This document shows positions 29,801-41,073 of a DNA stretch of 64,000 bases, piece by piece. Within the stretch, counting starts at the first letter, position 1. Each line of letters starts with the position of its first letter. The DNA comes from Adiantum capillus-veneris (lineage: Eukaryota; Streptophyta; Polypodiopsida; Polypodiales; Pteridaceae), in contig CM043948.1 in the NCBI GenBank assembly GCA_014529385.2, positions 21,575,951 through 21,639,950 on the forward strand, read 5' to 3'. Below the pieces are notes generated by a model. It was not told the DNA's origin. It did not search any database and saw only the letters and a list, made by a program, of their open reading frames with translations. The position numbers were made by a program, and so were the translations under genes.

Positions 29801-30990
29801 TCATATCTCCTGGGTTGTTCTTGATGCGTATTTTTGGACTTCAATTGTCAAGGCAATGTTACATTTTGTGAAAATTCTCCTCGTTTTTGCCACTTGTGTC
29901 CATAAAGATGGCTTTTGATTTGCTTGCCATTGTCATTGACTTAATGATGGACATGCGCTTGGCATTCTACAATTTGAGTTCTCTGCAATAGGTTTCCAAT
30001 GTTGAAGCAGTGTGTGAGCTATATATGGTTGTTGTGGATAGCTTGATTGCTAAATTTTTCATTCTTTGTTGTTGTAGGACATTCTTTAACTTGCCATTTT
30101 TTATGGAGCTTTGTTGTCCTTGAATGTAAGATTTGCTCTTGATAAGCATGTTGTGAGTTACAGCTATTGCTCCAAGTCATTGATGATTGATTTTTGTAGC
30201 CATTTCTTTATTGCCAATGTAGAAAGAATATATACAAGAAGATGGTGATGGGTGTCTCTAGATTAGGGTCTAAAAGCTGGATGACCAAAGGGAAAAAACC
30301 GGTGGAAAAAAAGTGCCTTTAGTATACGCTTTTATGGAATTTGAGAAAATCCACTTGAAGTACCGGTCATGCAAGGTGAGTGCTTGAGAGAAACAAATGA
30401 AGAGTTCCTAATGAAAGTTCTAGTTATGGGACACTCTATATGCATATGAGAAATTGTCAAACAAAAGCATACAGTGTTGAAAGGGGAGTTGATGGCTGCT
30501 TTAAGGAACAAATGTAGCACTTGTGACATGAAAGGACACCGCAATAGCTTCCACATTTCCAAGAAGGGTTTTTTGATGTAGAAGCTTCTCCACACAAACC
30601 TCATTGTGCTCAATGCATGAGTGTCTTTTGGACTTCCTCGTTCATATCACCAGACTTAAAATACATAGATCTCGACTCTTATGCCCACCTATACCAGCAT
30701 GAGCGACACAACATAAATATGAACAACCCTTCAAGCTTGAATAGTACCTAGACTAGCTAAGATGCTTAGACCACATAGTATATTACTTGAAGCTTTGGGA
30801 CTAACGCCTTTCTCATTTGGTGTCTTAGTTGCATGACTCTGAATTTTCTGCCATGTATTTTTCATTGCGACTTGGACGTACATGTGCATGCCGATAAACC
30901 CAATTACATAGGTTCTTGGAAATTAGGCCTATTCCATTGTGTTGGTCTATGGATGCCACCATTTTGTCTAGTAGGCAAGCATACTTTGGC
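29801..30990 (-). other. G 3' region with B-like module
   Basis: 30230-30830 is the diverged reverse complement of B 22500-23110, including a G/A-rich AAGGGAAAAAACC block and a GTGTCCCATAA block. No protein can be assigned. The remaining parts are T-rich without clear features. Confidence 0.55.
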
Positions 30991-32440
30991 TCCTCTTGAC
31001 TTGCTTGTCATATGTTGACACTGTTTTGTGAAACAAGTTCTTTGGCTCTTGTAGGGACTGATGTAGCCTTTGCTTTATCTCCCATCAGAAGTGGTTGTTT
31101 ATGTGTGTGGGTTCTTGTGATTGTGTTTCCACAAGAAATTTTGGAACCCCCCTTGTTGTTGGTTACTGTGTGATCGTCTTTGGCATTTTCTCTTGTGCTT
31201 TGGTTTGATGGAGACTAGGCTTCAAGATCCATATCTGATTGTTTCTGTTGAAGAAGCCTTGCTTTTGTAGTTGGAAATAAGGTATCTATCTAGAGGGTGC
31301 ATGACCCTCAATTGCGATTGGATTTTGTTGGCTCTTTGTTGTCATTGCTTGCCTTTGGGTGAATCCATGTGCTACATGACTAATCTTTGTTGTTCTAGGT
31401 TTACCTACTACTTTTGGTAGCCAGATTTGAGTGTTACCTTCGGGTGAAAGCATGTTAACGTGTCAAGCTTTTTGTGCTAGTTAGCATTTTCAAGTTAGCA
31501 CATCTTGAAAACGTTGGGCGTCCGGTAAAATTTTTACAAATAATATCAAAATTTATAGGAGGTTGTACATTTGGATTCCTTGTTTCAAGAGCTTTCTACC
31601 AATATATCATACATCATAGATCTTGGAGATGTAGCTCATGTTATTGTACTAGTTAGCATATGTCAAAATTGTGTTAGTTAGCATTGTCCGGGACATGAAA
31701 AAGTGTGACATGTTAACATGATTTCACCCCTTCATAAAATCCTTGTCCTTTGAGTAGCTTGACTACAATCATCTGATGGTTGCACTTGTTTATGTCGGGT
31801 AGCTCTCCTGAGATCTGACTTTGGCACCCAAACTTGTCGTATTGCTTGTTTGGAAGGTCTTTTCTTCTACCTTTTGTTGTTTTTATTTCTCCTGAATGAG
31901 GTGTTTGCCTTCCATTGATTGCTTGGCTTTCTCCTTGTTTGAGGTGAGTAAGTCTAGACTATTACTTTGGGTTTTTCAGCCCAAACATTTCAGTGTCTCC
32001 CTGAAAGTATCCTTGAGCAGTGATTGACTCAGTTGATGCTACCCACCCTATCACCTTTGGTTGTTGAAGTTGAACCCGTGCTTGATGTATCCAAACAGGG
32101 TCGTTAATTTATATATGCTCTTTGGATACCAACACTTAGTTGATACTCTTTGACTTCTTCTGGAGGCTTTGTTGTGATGGAAACTTTGGTTGTTGATAAA
32201 CTTTTTTCTTAGGTTTCCATTATATTGTTGATGGTGTGGCTCTTGATTTAGATGCTACATAGGAATTTTGATGGAGGGTTCTTAAAGGTAAAGTTGTCAT
32301 GTGAGGTTGATCTACTTTAGTGTTTACCTTGGCTTTACCTTTTTCCATGATTCTTGGTTGCTCCTTTTTTGCACTTGGGGTGCTTTTGGCGAGTTGATGG
32401 TGTTATCAGTTGAAGCTTTTCCTTGTAGTTTAAAGAAGAT
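30991..32440 (-). pseudogene. G pol tail with W-I-P-K-like motifs
   Basis: Minus-strand translation, in changing frames, gives Q-I-W-L-P-K (about 31420), Q-I-W-I-L-K (about 31230) and W-Y-P-K (about 32125) within Gln/Lys/Pro-rich text, like the tails of B, C and E. Many stops are present. A MITE-like element interrupts it at 31442-31729. The sequence changes to copia at about 32440. Upstream pol (second protease, integrase) is not found next to it. Confidence 0.5.
31442..31729. mobile_element. MITE-like element with about 31-bp terminal inverted repeats
   Basis: Left end GGGTGAAAGCATGTTAAC and right end (complement) GGGTGAAATCATGTTAAC continue to match through TGTCA and CTTTTT. Length 288 bp, non-coding. 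Flanked by CTTC on both sides (31438-31441, 31730-31733), a possible target duplication. Subterminal GTTAGCA motifs are repeated. The superfamily is not clear. Confidence 0.7.
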
Positions 32441-33690
32441 GTATCTCTATCTTTCTGTCAGGACAAGGCTCTCTTTGATGTGATGGGAGTCAATTATGTA
32501 GAAAGGTCCTAATGTAAGCACATATGCTAAGGAGATCTCTCTTGTAGATACTCTCTCCTTGACATCATGGTAATGCACCACAATGTTCTTAGTGTGAGTA
32601 TGTAACAGTAGATTCCTTCCAACTATTAATGCACTCTGGCTATCAGTGAAGATAGTGGGAGTAGCAGTCTCATGTCCAATAACTAGATGAAAATTCCAAA
32701 ATCTAAGCCAACACATTCAATTATAGTCATGAACGTTTCCCCCTACTTAACCTCACAACTTGAAGTGGCCATAGTTGGTTGCTTTTTGCTTAGCCATGAA
32801 ATGGATGATCATTGGTCTCCCAAGCATGAAGAAAAAACCACTTATGGGTATTTGTGTGTCATATAACAACTAGCCCAATCAAACACTAAAAAATCATATA
32901 AATATGGCATCATGGATCCCCCATTGGGATAAAGAAACCCAAGATGAGTAGCAACACTCAAGCACCAAAATATTCACTTAACTTAATGTCAATGCTTAAC
33001 TTCTCAACTATGCATAAAACCTCTGATCTGAGAGACATTATACTGAATATTTGGCATTGTAAGGCATACTTAAATAAGCACCAAAAAATTGTTGATATAA
33101 TATGACATCAAAATACTCTCTGGTATCATGGATACTAGGCCTCAAACCTATCTCCATATGCATGGCAATAGGCACAATTCTCCATGCTAGAGTATTGTAA
33201 CATTGTCTCAATAAATTTCATCTGACATAAACCAATGCCTTCATCACATTGCTTAAGCTAAACACCCAAGTAATGATGCAAGTGACCCAATTAGTAATTT
33301 AAAATGCTAAATTTAACTCATACTTAATATTGCAAATATCTCTCTCAAATGGCCCAATGAGCAACAAATCATTTTCATATAAGAGAAGCACCAGAGTACA
33401 TCACTTGCCCTCTTGACATACAAGGTTCTCTCAGTTGGATTAACAAAACCATGTGCAGTTAACCAAGCATGTATCTTCTCATTCACAAGCATGTAGTTCT
33501 TGTTTTAGACCATACAACGCCTTCCTTAACCTACATACCTTGGTTTCTTGTCCGTTTTGAATGAAGCCATCTGGTGGTATGGAATACATTTCATCATGCA
33601 AGTCACTATTTAAAAATGCAATCTTAATTTCCAATTGATGTACATTCTATTACCATACATATGTGGTAGTGATGTGTGTGAACACACTTA
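32440..33690 (-). pseudogene. Ty1/copia pol fragment (RT and RNase H)
   Basis: The minus strand at 32447-32716 encodes copia RNase H text (F-T-D-S-Q-S-A-L, K-N-I-V-V-H-Y-H). The stretch to about 33690 gives degraded RT/RNase H (for example V-N-P-T-E-R-T-L-Y-V-K near 33420 and a K-A-x-Y-G-L-like block near 33510) with many stops. The C-terminal D-I-F-T-K segment is lost. No LTR can be matched to it. It lies between G's tail and a plus-strand B-type LTR fragment. Confidence 0.65.
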
Positions 33691-33834
33691 AGACCGAGTA
33701 GATTCTAACTATCAAATCTCCGCCAAGCTTAGAGTTGATTTGCAAAAAATTTACCGCACGCCCATTTTGGACATGAGAGAGGAAGTCAAACTCCTTATAA
33801 GGCCCCTTTGTGAGTCCAAATTTTCCCTAATGTA
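33691..33834. other. Short spacer, nothing recognised
   Basis: About 140 bp with no ORF or repeat I can assign. It ends where B-type LTR similarity starts. Confidence 0.3.
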
Positions 33835-34480
33835 AGCTACACATAGGTACTCATAGATTTTAGTTTCGAACACTTACAAAATCCAGCTTTGTCTTCATAT
33901 GTGTTTTCCAAGATGGGTTTTTTAGAGGAAGGATGTTGAGTGTAGAGGCTTACGGACATGTGTATCCTATTGAGAGGATGGTGTGCCTTAAGTTTCATAT
34001 GATTCTGGTACGGTTTAGTGAGTTTCCTTTTGTTTGTGTGTATGGGGGTTGAGTGGTGTAGTTGAGAGCAGTGAGATTCTAGCTTGTGGTTTAGGCAACC
34101 TTCCAGAATGTTGTATACGTGGATGGTCTCAGCTTGACAAGCTAAAGAGATTGTCTCCATGCGCCTATCGTGTCATCTCTGTGTTCGATTGACATTAGAA
34201 TGATCTAGGTTGTGTTGCATGCACTTTATAGGTTGTGTGACTCGACCCCGCAACATTGGCACCACTACCAAGGACACAAGGGCTTACGTTGGTATTTCTA
34301 CTAACACTCGTGTGTTGGTTGCTTGCTTTAGTTTTGGCTAAAGAAATCATATTTCTTAACTGGGTCCAGAAGAGGTTATTCTGAGATCAAGTGGATAGGC
34401 AGGAAGCGTGTGTCTTGTCGAGGGTCTGCGACTTGGTATATTTAGTTACAATATGTAGTATTAGATGTAGATTAGAGTAG
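33835..34480 (+). repeat. Truncated B-type LTR with PBS and leader start
   Basis: From TAAGCTACACATAGGTACTC to GCAACA (about 34248) this matches the second half of the B LTR. A degraded tRNA-Asp-type PBS (TGGCACCACTACCAAGGAC) and leader sequence (shared GTGGATAG-CAGGAAGCGTGTG, near 14640 in B) follow to about 34480. Both the 5' half of the LTR and the coding region are missing. Confidence 0.8.
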
Positions 34481-36594
34481 GATGCCCACAGTGGTCCCAC
34501 TAGTGGCCATTACCCTGGTCATATCATCGCCCAAAAGATTCTCCACACAACCTTTTATTGAGAAGAGGGTTGGGAGAAGGTGACCATCACAAAGAAACAA
34601 GGAAGATGTAGTTAATCACAAAAAGGACTCCCATAGTGTTTTGAGACTCTCAAATGTTGACTTTGCAACCACACATATACTGCCACTTATTGCACGGTCA
34701 CAAACATCACAAGCACAGTGACAAGATTCTCCATGTACTTTAAACCTACCTTGACGCATTTGGTTGAAAGCATCTTTCAACTAGACAGCTTGCACATGAT
34801 ATTTGCAACAGCAGGTATTGCAGTCCCGTAATTTTTGAACAAAAAAGGGCTTCAAATTCTCAAAGCATCTCAGCAAAATGCGCACCGTCGGATGCATTTC
34901 TTAAAACCGCCTATAAAATTCCACCTGCACAATTGGTGAATTTACACAAGCATGTACATTTTTGGTAGCACCATTGCATGGTCTTGATAAGATTTTGGGA
35001 ATGCCATTCCGTCATGAATTTGATCCGTTGATTAATTATAAAACATGTACTATGTCTCTCACTCATAATAAAGCATGTACTATGTCTCTCACTCATAATA
35101 ATAAAAATTTTCTCCATCCAAGCAACACTAGAACATCAAAAGTTTCCACTTCTCTCTCACACTCAAGCCAAAAGAGAAATTTGAAAACAGGGGAAAACAT
35201 ATATGGTGCTGGTAAATCAAATCTCTCCTGAAAGTGAAACTCCACAAAATTTCGAGCTTTCGCTGGTAATTACACTTAAACTGATGAAAATTTCTCGGTT
35301 TTCTTGAAGGCAAGCGCAAAATCTAACCAGGATTTTAGGATTTTGGTCGGTTAAAATACATTGGACCCCGGTTTTTTAACACTGATCATGTGCTGCAGCG
35401 AGAGAGAGGGGAAGCTTGACGGGAAGAGAGAGAGTGAAGGTGTGGGGTTGGTTCAGACGAAGTGAAAGGAAGAAGAAGAGACGTATTTATGCACCACAAG
35501 GCACGAGCTTAGAGCTCGAACTGGCTTTCTTTTATTTATTTGTTTGTTTTTTATTTTCCAATCGTCAAAAAATGCCAAAAATAGGCCAAAACTCCAAAAA
35601 TCGCCAGAAAATTTTAAAATTTGCCAAAAAAGTCCAAAAAATTCGTGGAAAATTCTAAGAATCCTAGAAAATCACCGATATTCACAATCGAGCATTTACA
35701 ACACGCAAAAACACATCAAAAATAGCAGATTTTACCGAAAACACCAAATTTGACAAAATTGTCCACCCGGCCCCCGAAAATAGCAAAACGCTCAAAACTC
35801 AACCACGGAGGGCACAAATGCAAACAAAATGATGCCGTAAATATGCACACACAAAATAGCTTGTAAAGATCGCAAAATCAAATTTTATTGAAATTATCCA
35901 AAAATTACTACAAAATTTAGCAAAAAATTGTCAAAAATTTACAAAAATTATCCGAACAATATCCAAAAAATTTGTACAAATTCTCCACACAGTGGGGAAT
36001 AGTGCAGATAAATAAAATTGCACAAATCACATCAATTCAATTGCCAACAATTTTATCCAAAAAATCAAGACTAGGCAATTAAACCGGCAAAATTACCAAT
36101 AAAATTAGTTAAAAAATTGACGCAATTAGAGTGTGTAAATCCCTATTTTGAGCATAAAAATGCAACATTTAATCATTACTCATTTATGCAATCAAAAAAT
36201 TGAATTAACTATGCAAATTAAACACTTTCTTAGGCACACACATACTAAAAAATTGGCAGTTTTTACCAATCTTAGGTGCGCACACAAAAGGGTTAAATTT
36301 GTCGAATTTGCAATGTGACTTCACAAATCAATAGTTAGGCATGAGAAAAACACACATTAATCATCACAATTCAAAAATCATAACGCACACATTGATTTCT
36401 AGGTGTTCAAACATGGGCAAAATAGTGCGCACACACCTAAAATTAGCATGCACACACTCAATTAAAATGCACACACACTTGAAATGGAATAGAATTCCAT
36501 TGTGATGGTACAATTCTCACTTCATATTTTGTCTTGTATTTCCTTATGAAAGATGGCAAAGTTTGTAGAGAGTGTGATTTACTCTCTTTAGATG
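34481..36594. other. Unassigned AT-rich region
   Basis: No gene is supported. A 30-bp direct duplication is seen at 35042-35102 (AAGCATGTACTATGTCTC unit). 35560-36180 is dominated by CCAAAAA/AAAATT runs. It could be decayed LTR or leader sequence of the flanking minus-strand element. Confidence 0.3.
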
Positions 36595-38693
36595 CTATAG
36601 ATTGTGCATCTCCTTATAAAGATCGTATATCGTCAGGATATAACTTGTGATCCATGTTGATGTCAGGGATAGCTGGTGACTGTAAAGTAGCACTACCATC
36701 CTTTTGGTTTTTGATCGTCTCCCATAAGGATTGTAGCCACAACTCATCCACTTTAGGAATTGGTTGCATCTCCAAATATTTATCCTCATCTGTTGTTTTT
36801 GCGACTATTCTAATAGTCCATGGTTCTTCCTTGTCTGCTTTCGCAAGTTCGATCTTGTTGTCTAGATTCTTTGAGAAATTTATGAGCAAATGATTTCTTG
36901 CATAACCTTCACAGCTTGTATTTTATTCTTTTCACCTGTGTTGGTTTTCCCTTGTGTCCCCATGTTTTCTTTCCCCACTCCATGATTTTCATGCTCAAGA
37001 AATTTTGGACCTTCAAACTGCATCAGGGCTTGACCAATTTCTACAAGTCTTTTGTACACCCCTAGTCTTTTGGTTTCGTCTTCTGCATGCGGATAGGTCA
37101 AAAGTCTTTGTTCTAAAGTCTAGTTTTTATCAAGCCTTGCCACATAGGCTTGCAGCATTGCGTCTAGTTTCTCATTTACCTTCTCCACTAAGACTGATCC
37201 CCGATGTGATTACATGTACAGGAATTATCGATTCTACCTCATATTTTCTTGAAGAAGGCATTACTCCTATAACGTTTAATGTTTCTTTTCCCTTGTTATT
37301 TGAATTCCTAGCATAGTGTTGTAGTAGATGGTCTCTTCCATAACTGTCATAGAATCCAAAGATTTATATTCATTGACCCTTGTTTAGATAACCTCGTGCC
37401 CAATGGTCACCTCCACACTCGTAGCATGGACCTTCTTATTGCATAGCTGGTGATCTATCCGCTGGTTGTTCTTATCTTGTGAGGATGGTCTTTGAACCAT
37501 ACTCTTGATTGGCTATGAACATGAGCATATTCTCATCCATGGAGTATTGAATTCTCATGGGTTGTGCCACATGCATAAGCTAAGTGTAGTTGACTACTAC
37601 TCCATCATTCAAAAGAGGCAGTTGTTTCCCTAGCATACTTTATGGTCTTAACTGAGTGTTACACCATGAAGTGGGTTGATCCCCTCCAAAATTCTCACAT
37701 CTCCTCAATTGAGGTTGTTGTACATTTGGGATTTGTATGTAGGCTTCTTTTATTCTTCTAATAACCTCCTCAACCACTTGATCAATGCGCGGTTTTGTAG
37801 AGTTTGAACATCTTGCTTTACTATGGAATATCTCTTTGGAGATGGGGCACTACTAGTCACATTATCTGCATCTTCAGTCACCTCTCCATAAGCCTTGTAA
37901 TTGTCAACTAGATATAGAGCTTCTCTAGTAACTTGCTAAAATGTCATGCATGCTTTCAAATGCAGGTCCTTTTTGAGAGTCTCGTTCCTCAAGCCCTCTA
38001 TAAAGAGAACGGATAGCCTCTCATCTTGCAGTAGGCTGATTCATAGGACATTTCTCTACATACTGTTTGAGCGAAGCAAAGCTTCCTTCACTTTCTCGTA
38101 TTTTTTCTATTTGAAAGCATAGATTTGTGAGACCGTGTTGTTTTTTATCCCCTTTTTTTGAGAACTCATCAATGAATTCTTGCAGGAGTTGTGCTATGTT
38201 TGGAAAATCATCTATGTTCGGTAGTTGAAACCATGTCAAAGATTTTCCTTCTAATTTTAACCCAAATCTCTCATACTATGTATAAAAATTTAAAATATGT
38301 TCAGCTCTCAAAACCTGTTTGAAGAGTGAAGCATGAGCATATGGATCCTCTAACCCATTGTACTTTGTCTTGACACATTGGGCCACTTGATATGCTCTTA
38401 ATTGTTGTGGTCCAATCCAATCCAACCAATTTGTGGTCTCTTGGAAAGGCGTCTCTTGCTCTCTCCTCTCGTCTTGGAAAACATATCGATAAAATCCTCT
38501 CTAATATGTCGTGTAGCATCATTTTTGACTGAAGGTAAGTAGAGGTCAGAGTATCCTTGTATGTATTGTTCTAAGTCAATTGGATCAACAAGTTTGTATC
38601 TCCTCCATACTTATCTACCGTCAATACTTGCACTCTGTGGCCATATGTATACAAGAATGCATAGAGGTTCTTATGTTTAGTCAACTCTCTTGC
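36595..38693 (-). pseudogene. D gag-pol remnant (main part)
   Basis: Minus-strand pieces follow gag and early pol of A/B/C: E-L-T-K-H-K-N-L-Y-A-F-L-Y-T-Y-G (38693 downward), capsid core with M-T-W-F-Q-L-P (about 38235), and a zinc knuckle C-x2-C-x3-H-x4-Y that has lost its last Cys (about 37430). M-T-Y-P-H-A-E-D-E-T-K-R-L (about 37100) and V-D-E-L-W-L-Q-S-L-W (about 36745) follow. Frame changes and stops are numerous. Element C interrupts this gag at 38693; the gene's beginning continues at 57709. Protease and RT are not found downstream. D may be the same old element as G, but they are not linked by continuous sequence. Confidence 0.75.
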
Positions 38694-38990
38694 TGTTGAG
38701 CCAGCAGAGCCAGCAGAGGATCACACCCACATTTTTGCTCACACTCATCATTTTTGTAACCATTGATTGTAATGAATGTCTTTCCGACATTGATTTTGAT
38801 TGGAGCCATTCATTAAGTAACGCGACTCAATTGAGTTTCCAGCTTGTAATTCCGAAGTAACTTCACTCGCTGATGTAATTAGTTAGAGATGTTCTCACCT
38901 CCAAGGCTGACGTATATAAGCCAAAGTTTTTGTAACCTAAGGGGATTCAATTTTATTAATCAAAGTGAGTTTTTGAACGCCGTGACTGTG

Positions 38991-39034
<44 letters not shown>

Positions 39035-39658
39035 TTATCTACTTGCTACGTGAGGTACGGAGCCGCCATTGGAGAAGCGACACCGCCATTGTGTTAGCAA
39101 CGGCGAGAGCTACGCACTGATACCAAGAGTGCGCGCTATCGGCTTCTATGTGTGGTAAGTTCCTACGAGCTTCGGTGTGAGTTTTCTTCCAACTCGTGTG
39201 TCGGAATAGAGCGTGTAGCATATCTATAGAACCACAACGAGTAGAGCTACACATTAGTACCATCGGGGTCAAGTTTCGGTCACCTGTATTTTTCGGCCTG
39301 TCTTCATACGCGTTTACCGCACAGAGTGATTATAGGTTGATTTTGCAGTTCAAGTCTTTAGGGTGTTGTTCTTACCTAATGTATAGACTTCCTCTTGAGT
39401 TTGAGATCGATTCAATGATTCTAGATCCTGTTTCGTATAGCATTCGTTCGTAGTACGGATTTCAGTCACTTGCGTATTTTAGAACTTAGATTTGATTTCC
39501 TTAGTAGTGATTGTCATTAGAAGGTCGAGTAGGTGATTTGACACCCACCTAGTTGTTTCCATGCGCCTGCGGGTCAAGCTCCGTCCTCGTCTGACAAATT
39601 CTGTTGTTGGTTGAGTTCTCGCTATTTAGCTTTCGCTAGCGGCGTAACCGCCTTAACA
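38694..39658 (+). repeat. C 5' LTR
   Basis: TGTTGAGCC ... CCTTAACA. TATATAAG at 38913-38920, GA microsatellite at 38994-39032 just after the likely transcription start, donor-like GTAAGT at 39155-39160, half-palindrome TTCATACGCGTT at about 39303. Minus-strand ORFs in it are shadows. Confidence 0.95.
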
Positions 39659-39660
39659 TT

Positions 39661-39678
39661 TGGCGCCGTTGCCGGGGA
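39661..39678 (+). promoter_or_regulatory. C primer-binding site, tRNA-Asp
   Basis: TGGCGCCGTTGCCGGGGA, two bases after the LTR, is a full match to the complement of the 3' end of plant tRNA-Asp as I know it. Confidence 0.9.
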
Positions 39679-41073
39679 CGAGAGCCCTAAGTAGGTGACC
39701 TTAGACTAATCCTACGAGGTGAGTCGTATAAACTAATTTGTATACTTTAGTTAGAAAAGATCTAGGAGTGGTGGACTCCGAAGATCTCCAGAGATACTAG
39801 GAAGTGGGGTATTCCTAGGTCTTCCGTGTTGACAGTATTTTTAGTCTAGCTTAGATTTGTTTGTTGTTTTGTTGGTGTTGAGTAGTTGTTGATAGAAGAA
39901 GAATTTGCTAGTGCATGAGTGGAAGTGGATCTCTTTAAAATCACAATTACCAAACCCATTTTATGATTAGGAATAGCTTAGGTAGGACTTCATTTGATCC
40001 TGATCTAGAGCTAGTAATCATTGGAGTATTTGCTTGATATGGTTGATTGCATGTTAGATCACTAAACCGTCGAGTTAGTAGTGAAACTTGCAATAAACAA
40101 AAGTCAGAGAAATTTTCTGTGTATCGGGGAGTTACTGAGCACTAGAGAAAGCTTTAGTAAGGATTCTGTGCCAAAAAACTAGAGATCTGCAACTTTAGAC
40201 ATCATACGGGTATGATGTCTAAATGACCAAACAGAAATTTTGACTTTACCAGAGTGTTCAAAAGGGGGGTTATACCCTAATTTCAACTTAAAACAAGAGC
40301 ATTAATACTCAAAGAAACCCAAAAAGACAAGTCGGAGTCTAAGAAACGCAAAGAAGAGGAAATGTTGGATTCAGATCTTGTTTTTACATTCAAACCTGAC
40401 AAAAACACTTGAAACTCAATTATAAACATTGGAGAAGGCTTAAAACCAAGAATAGTCAAAATCTGGGACAAAAGACATCATACACGTATAATGTCTTTTG
40501 GCACATCCAGTGCTTATTTTTGATATCTGACGTGACAAGATTGTTACAAGCAAGGTAGGAAGCATAAATATCAAGTTTGGACCCAAATTGATGAAAAAGA
40601 CATCATACACCTATGATGTCTTTGACCTAATTTTGGACATATTTTGATACTTTGCCAACACAGATCCATTGTAATAGCTGTCTAGAGGTTATATTTCAAG
40701 TTTCATCCCATTTGGATCACAATTGACCCAAAAAACAAGTCAAAAGCGAAAAATTGCCAAGAAAAGCCTAAATTAGCCATAACTTGCTCAAACAGAGTTC
40801 AAACTAAATTTTGTGAGTGGACAGAGCATGAGGGGGCTACTGAGAGTGAGCATAACCAAAATAGTCTAAATCTGTGAAAAAAGACATCATACGCCTATAA
40901 TGTCTTTTTCAGCATAACTGCAACAAAATTCTCACTTGATGAAACAGACGTTGTCCAACTGACAAGATTAAACAATTGACAAAGTATCAATCAGTTTGGA
41001 TCAATTCTGACCACAAAAACTTGAGGAAAACAAATTGCCGAGACGGAAAAGTTAAAGTCCTTTAGGGGAATTG
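39679..41073 (+). other. C gag leader
   Basis: Non-coding, 1.4 kb. Its second half is collinear with the end of the ORF3 leader (both have TTGCCAAGA...AACTTG blocks about 140 bp before the last palindrome). It ends with acceptor-like CCTTTAG (41059-41065), shortly before the gag ATG at 41074. Confidence 0.65.
40198..40904. repeat. Palindrome array, CA/TG version, 4 eroded copies (C gag leader)
   Basis: Copies start at 40198, 40474, 40599 and 40883 (spacing 276, 125, 284). Each has one or two mismatched pairs (centres CGGG, CACG, CACC, CGCC). This contrasts with the nearly perfect copies in the same element's ORF3 leader. Confidence 0.9.

Noticed and set aside
35416-35753. Lys-rich ORFs in the AT-rich region
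   Set aside because: Composition follows runs of CCAAAAA; no relatives or motifs.
39039-39272. Minus-strand ORF identical in both C LTRs (also 57089-57322)
   Set aside because: It lies within the LTR antisense to transcription, and identity follows from LTR duplication. No recognisable protein.
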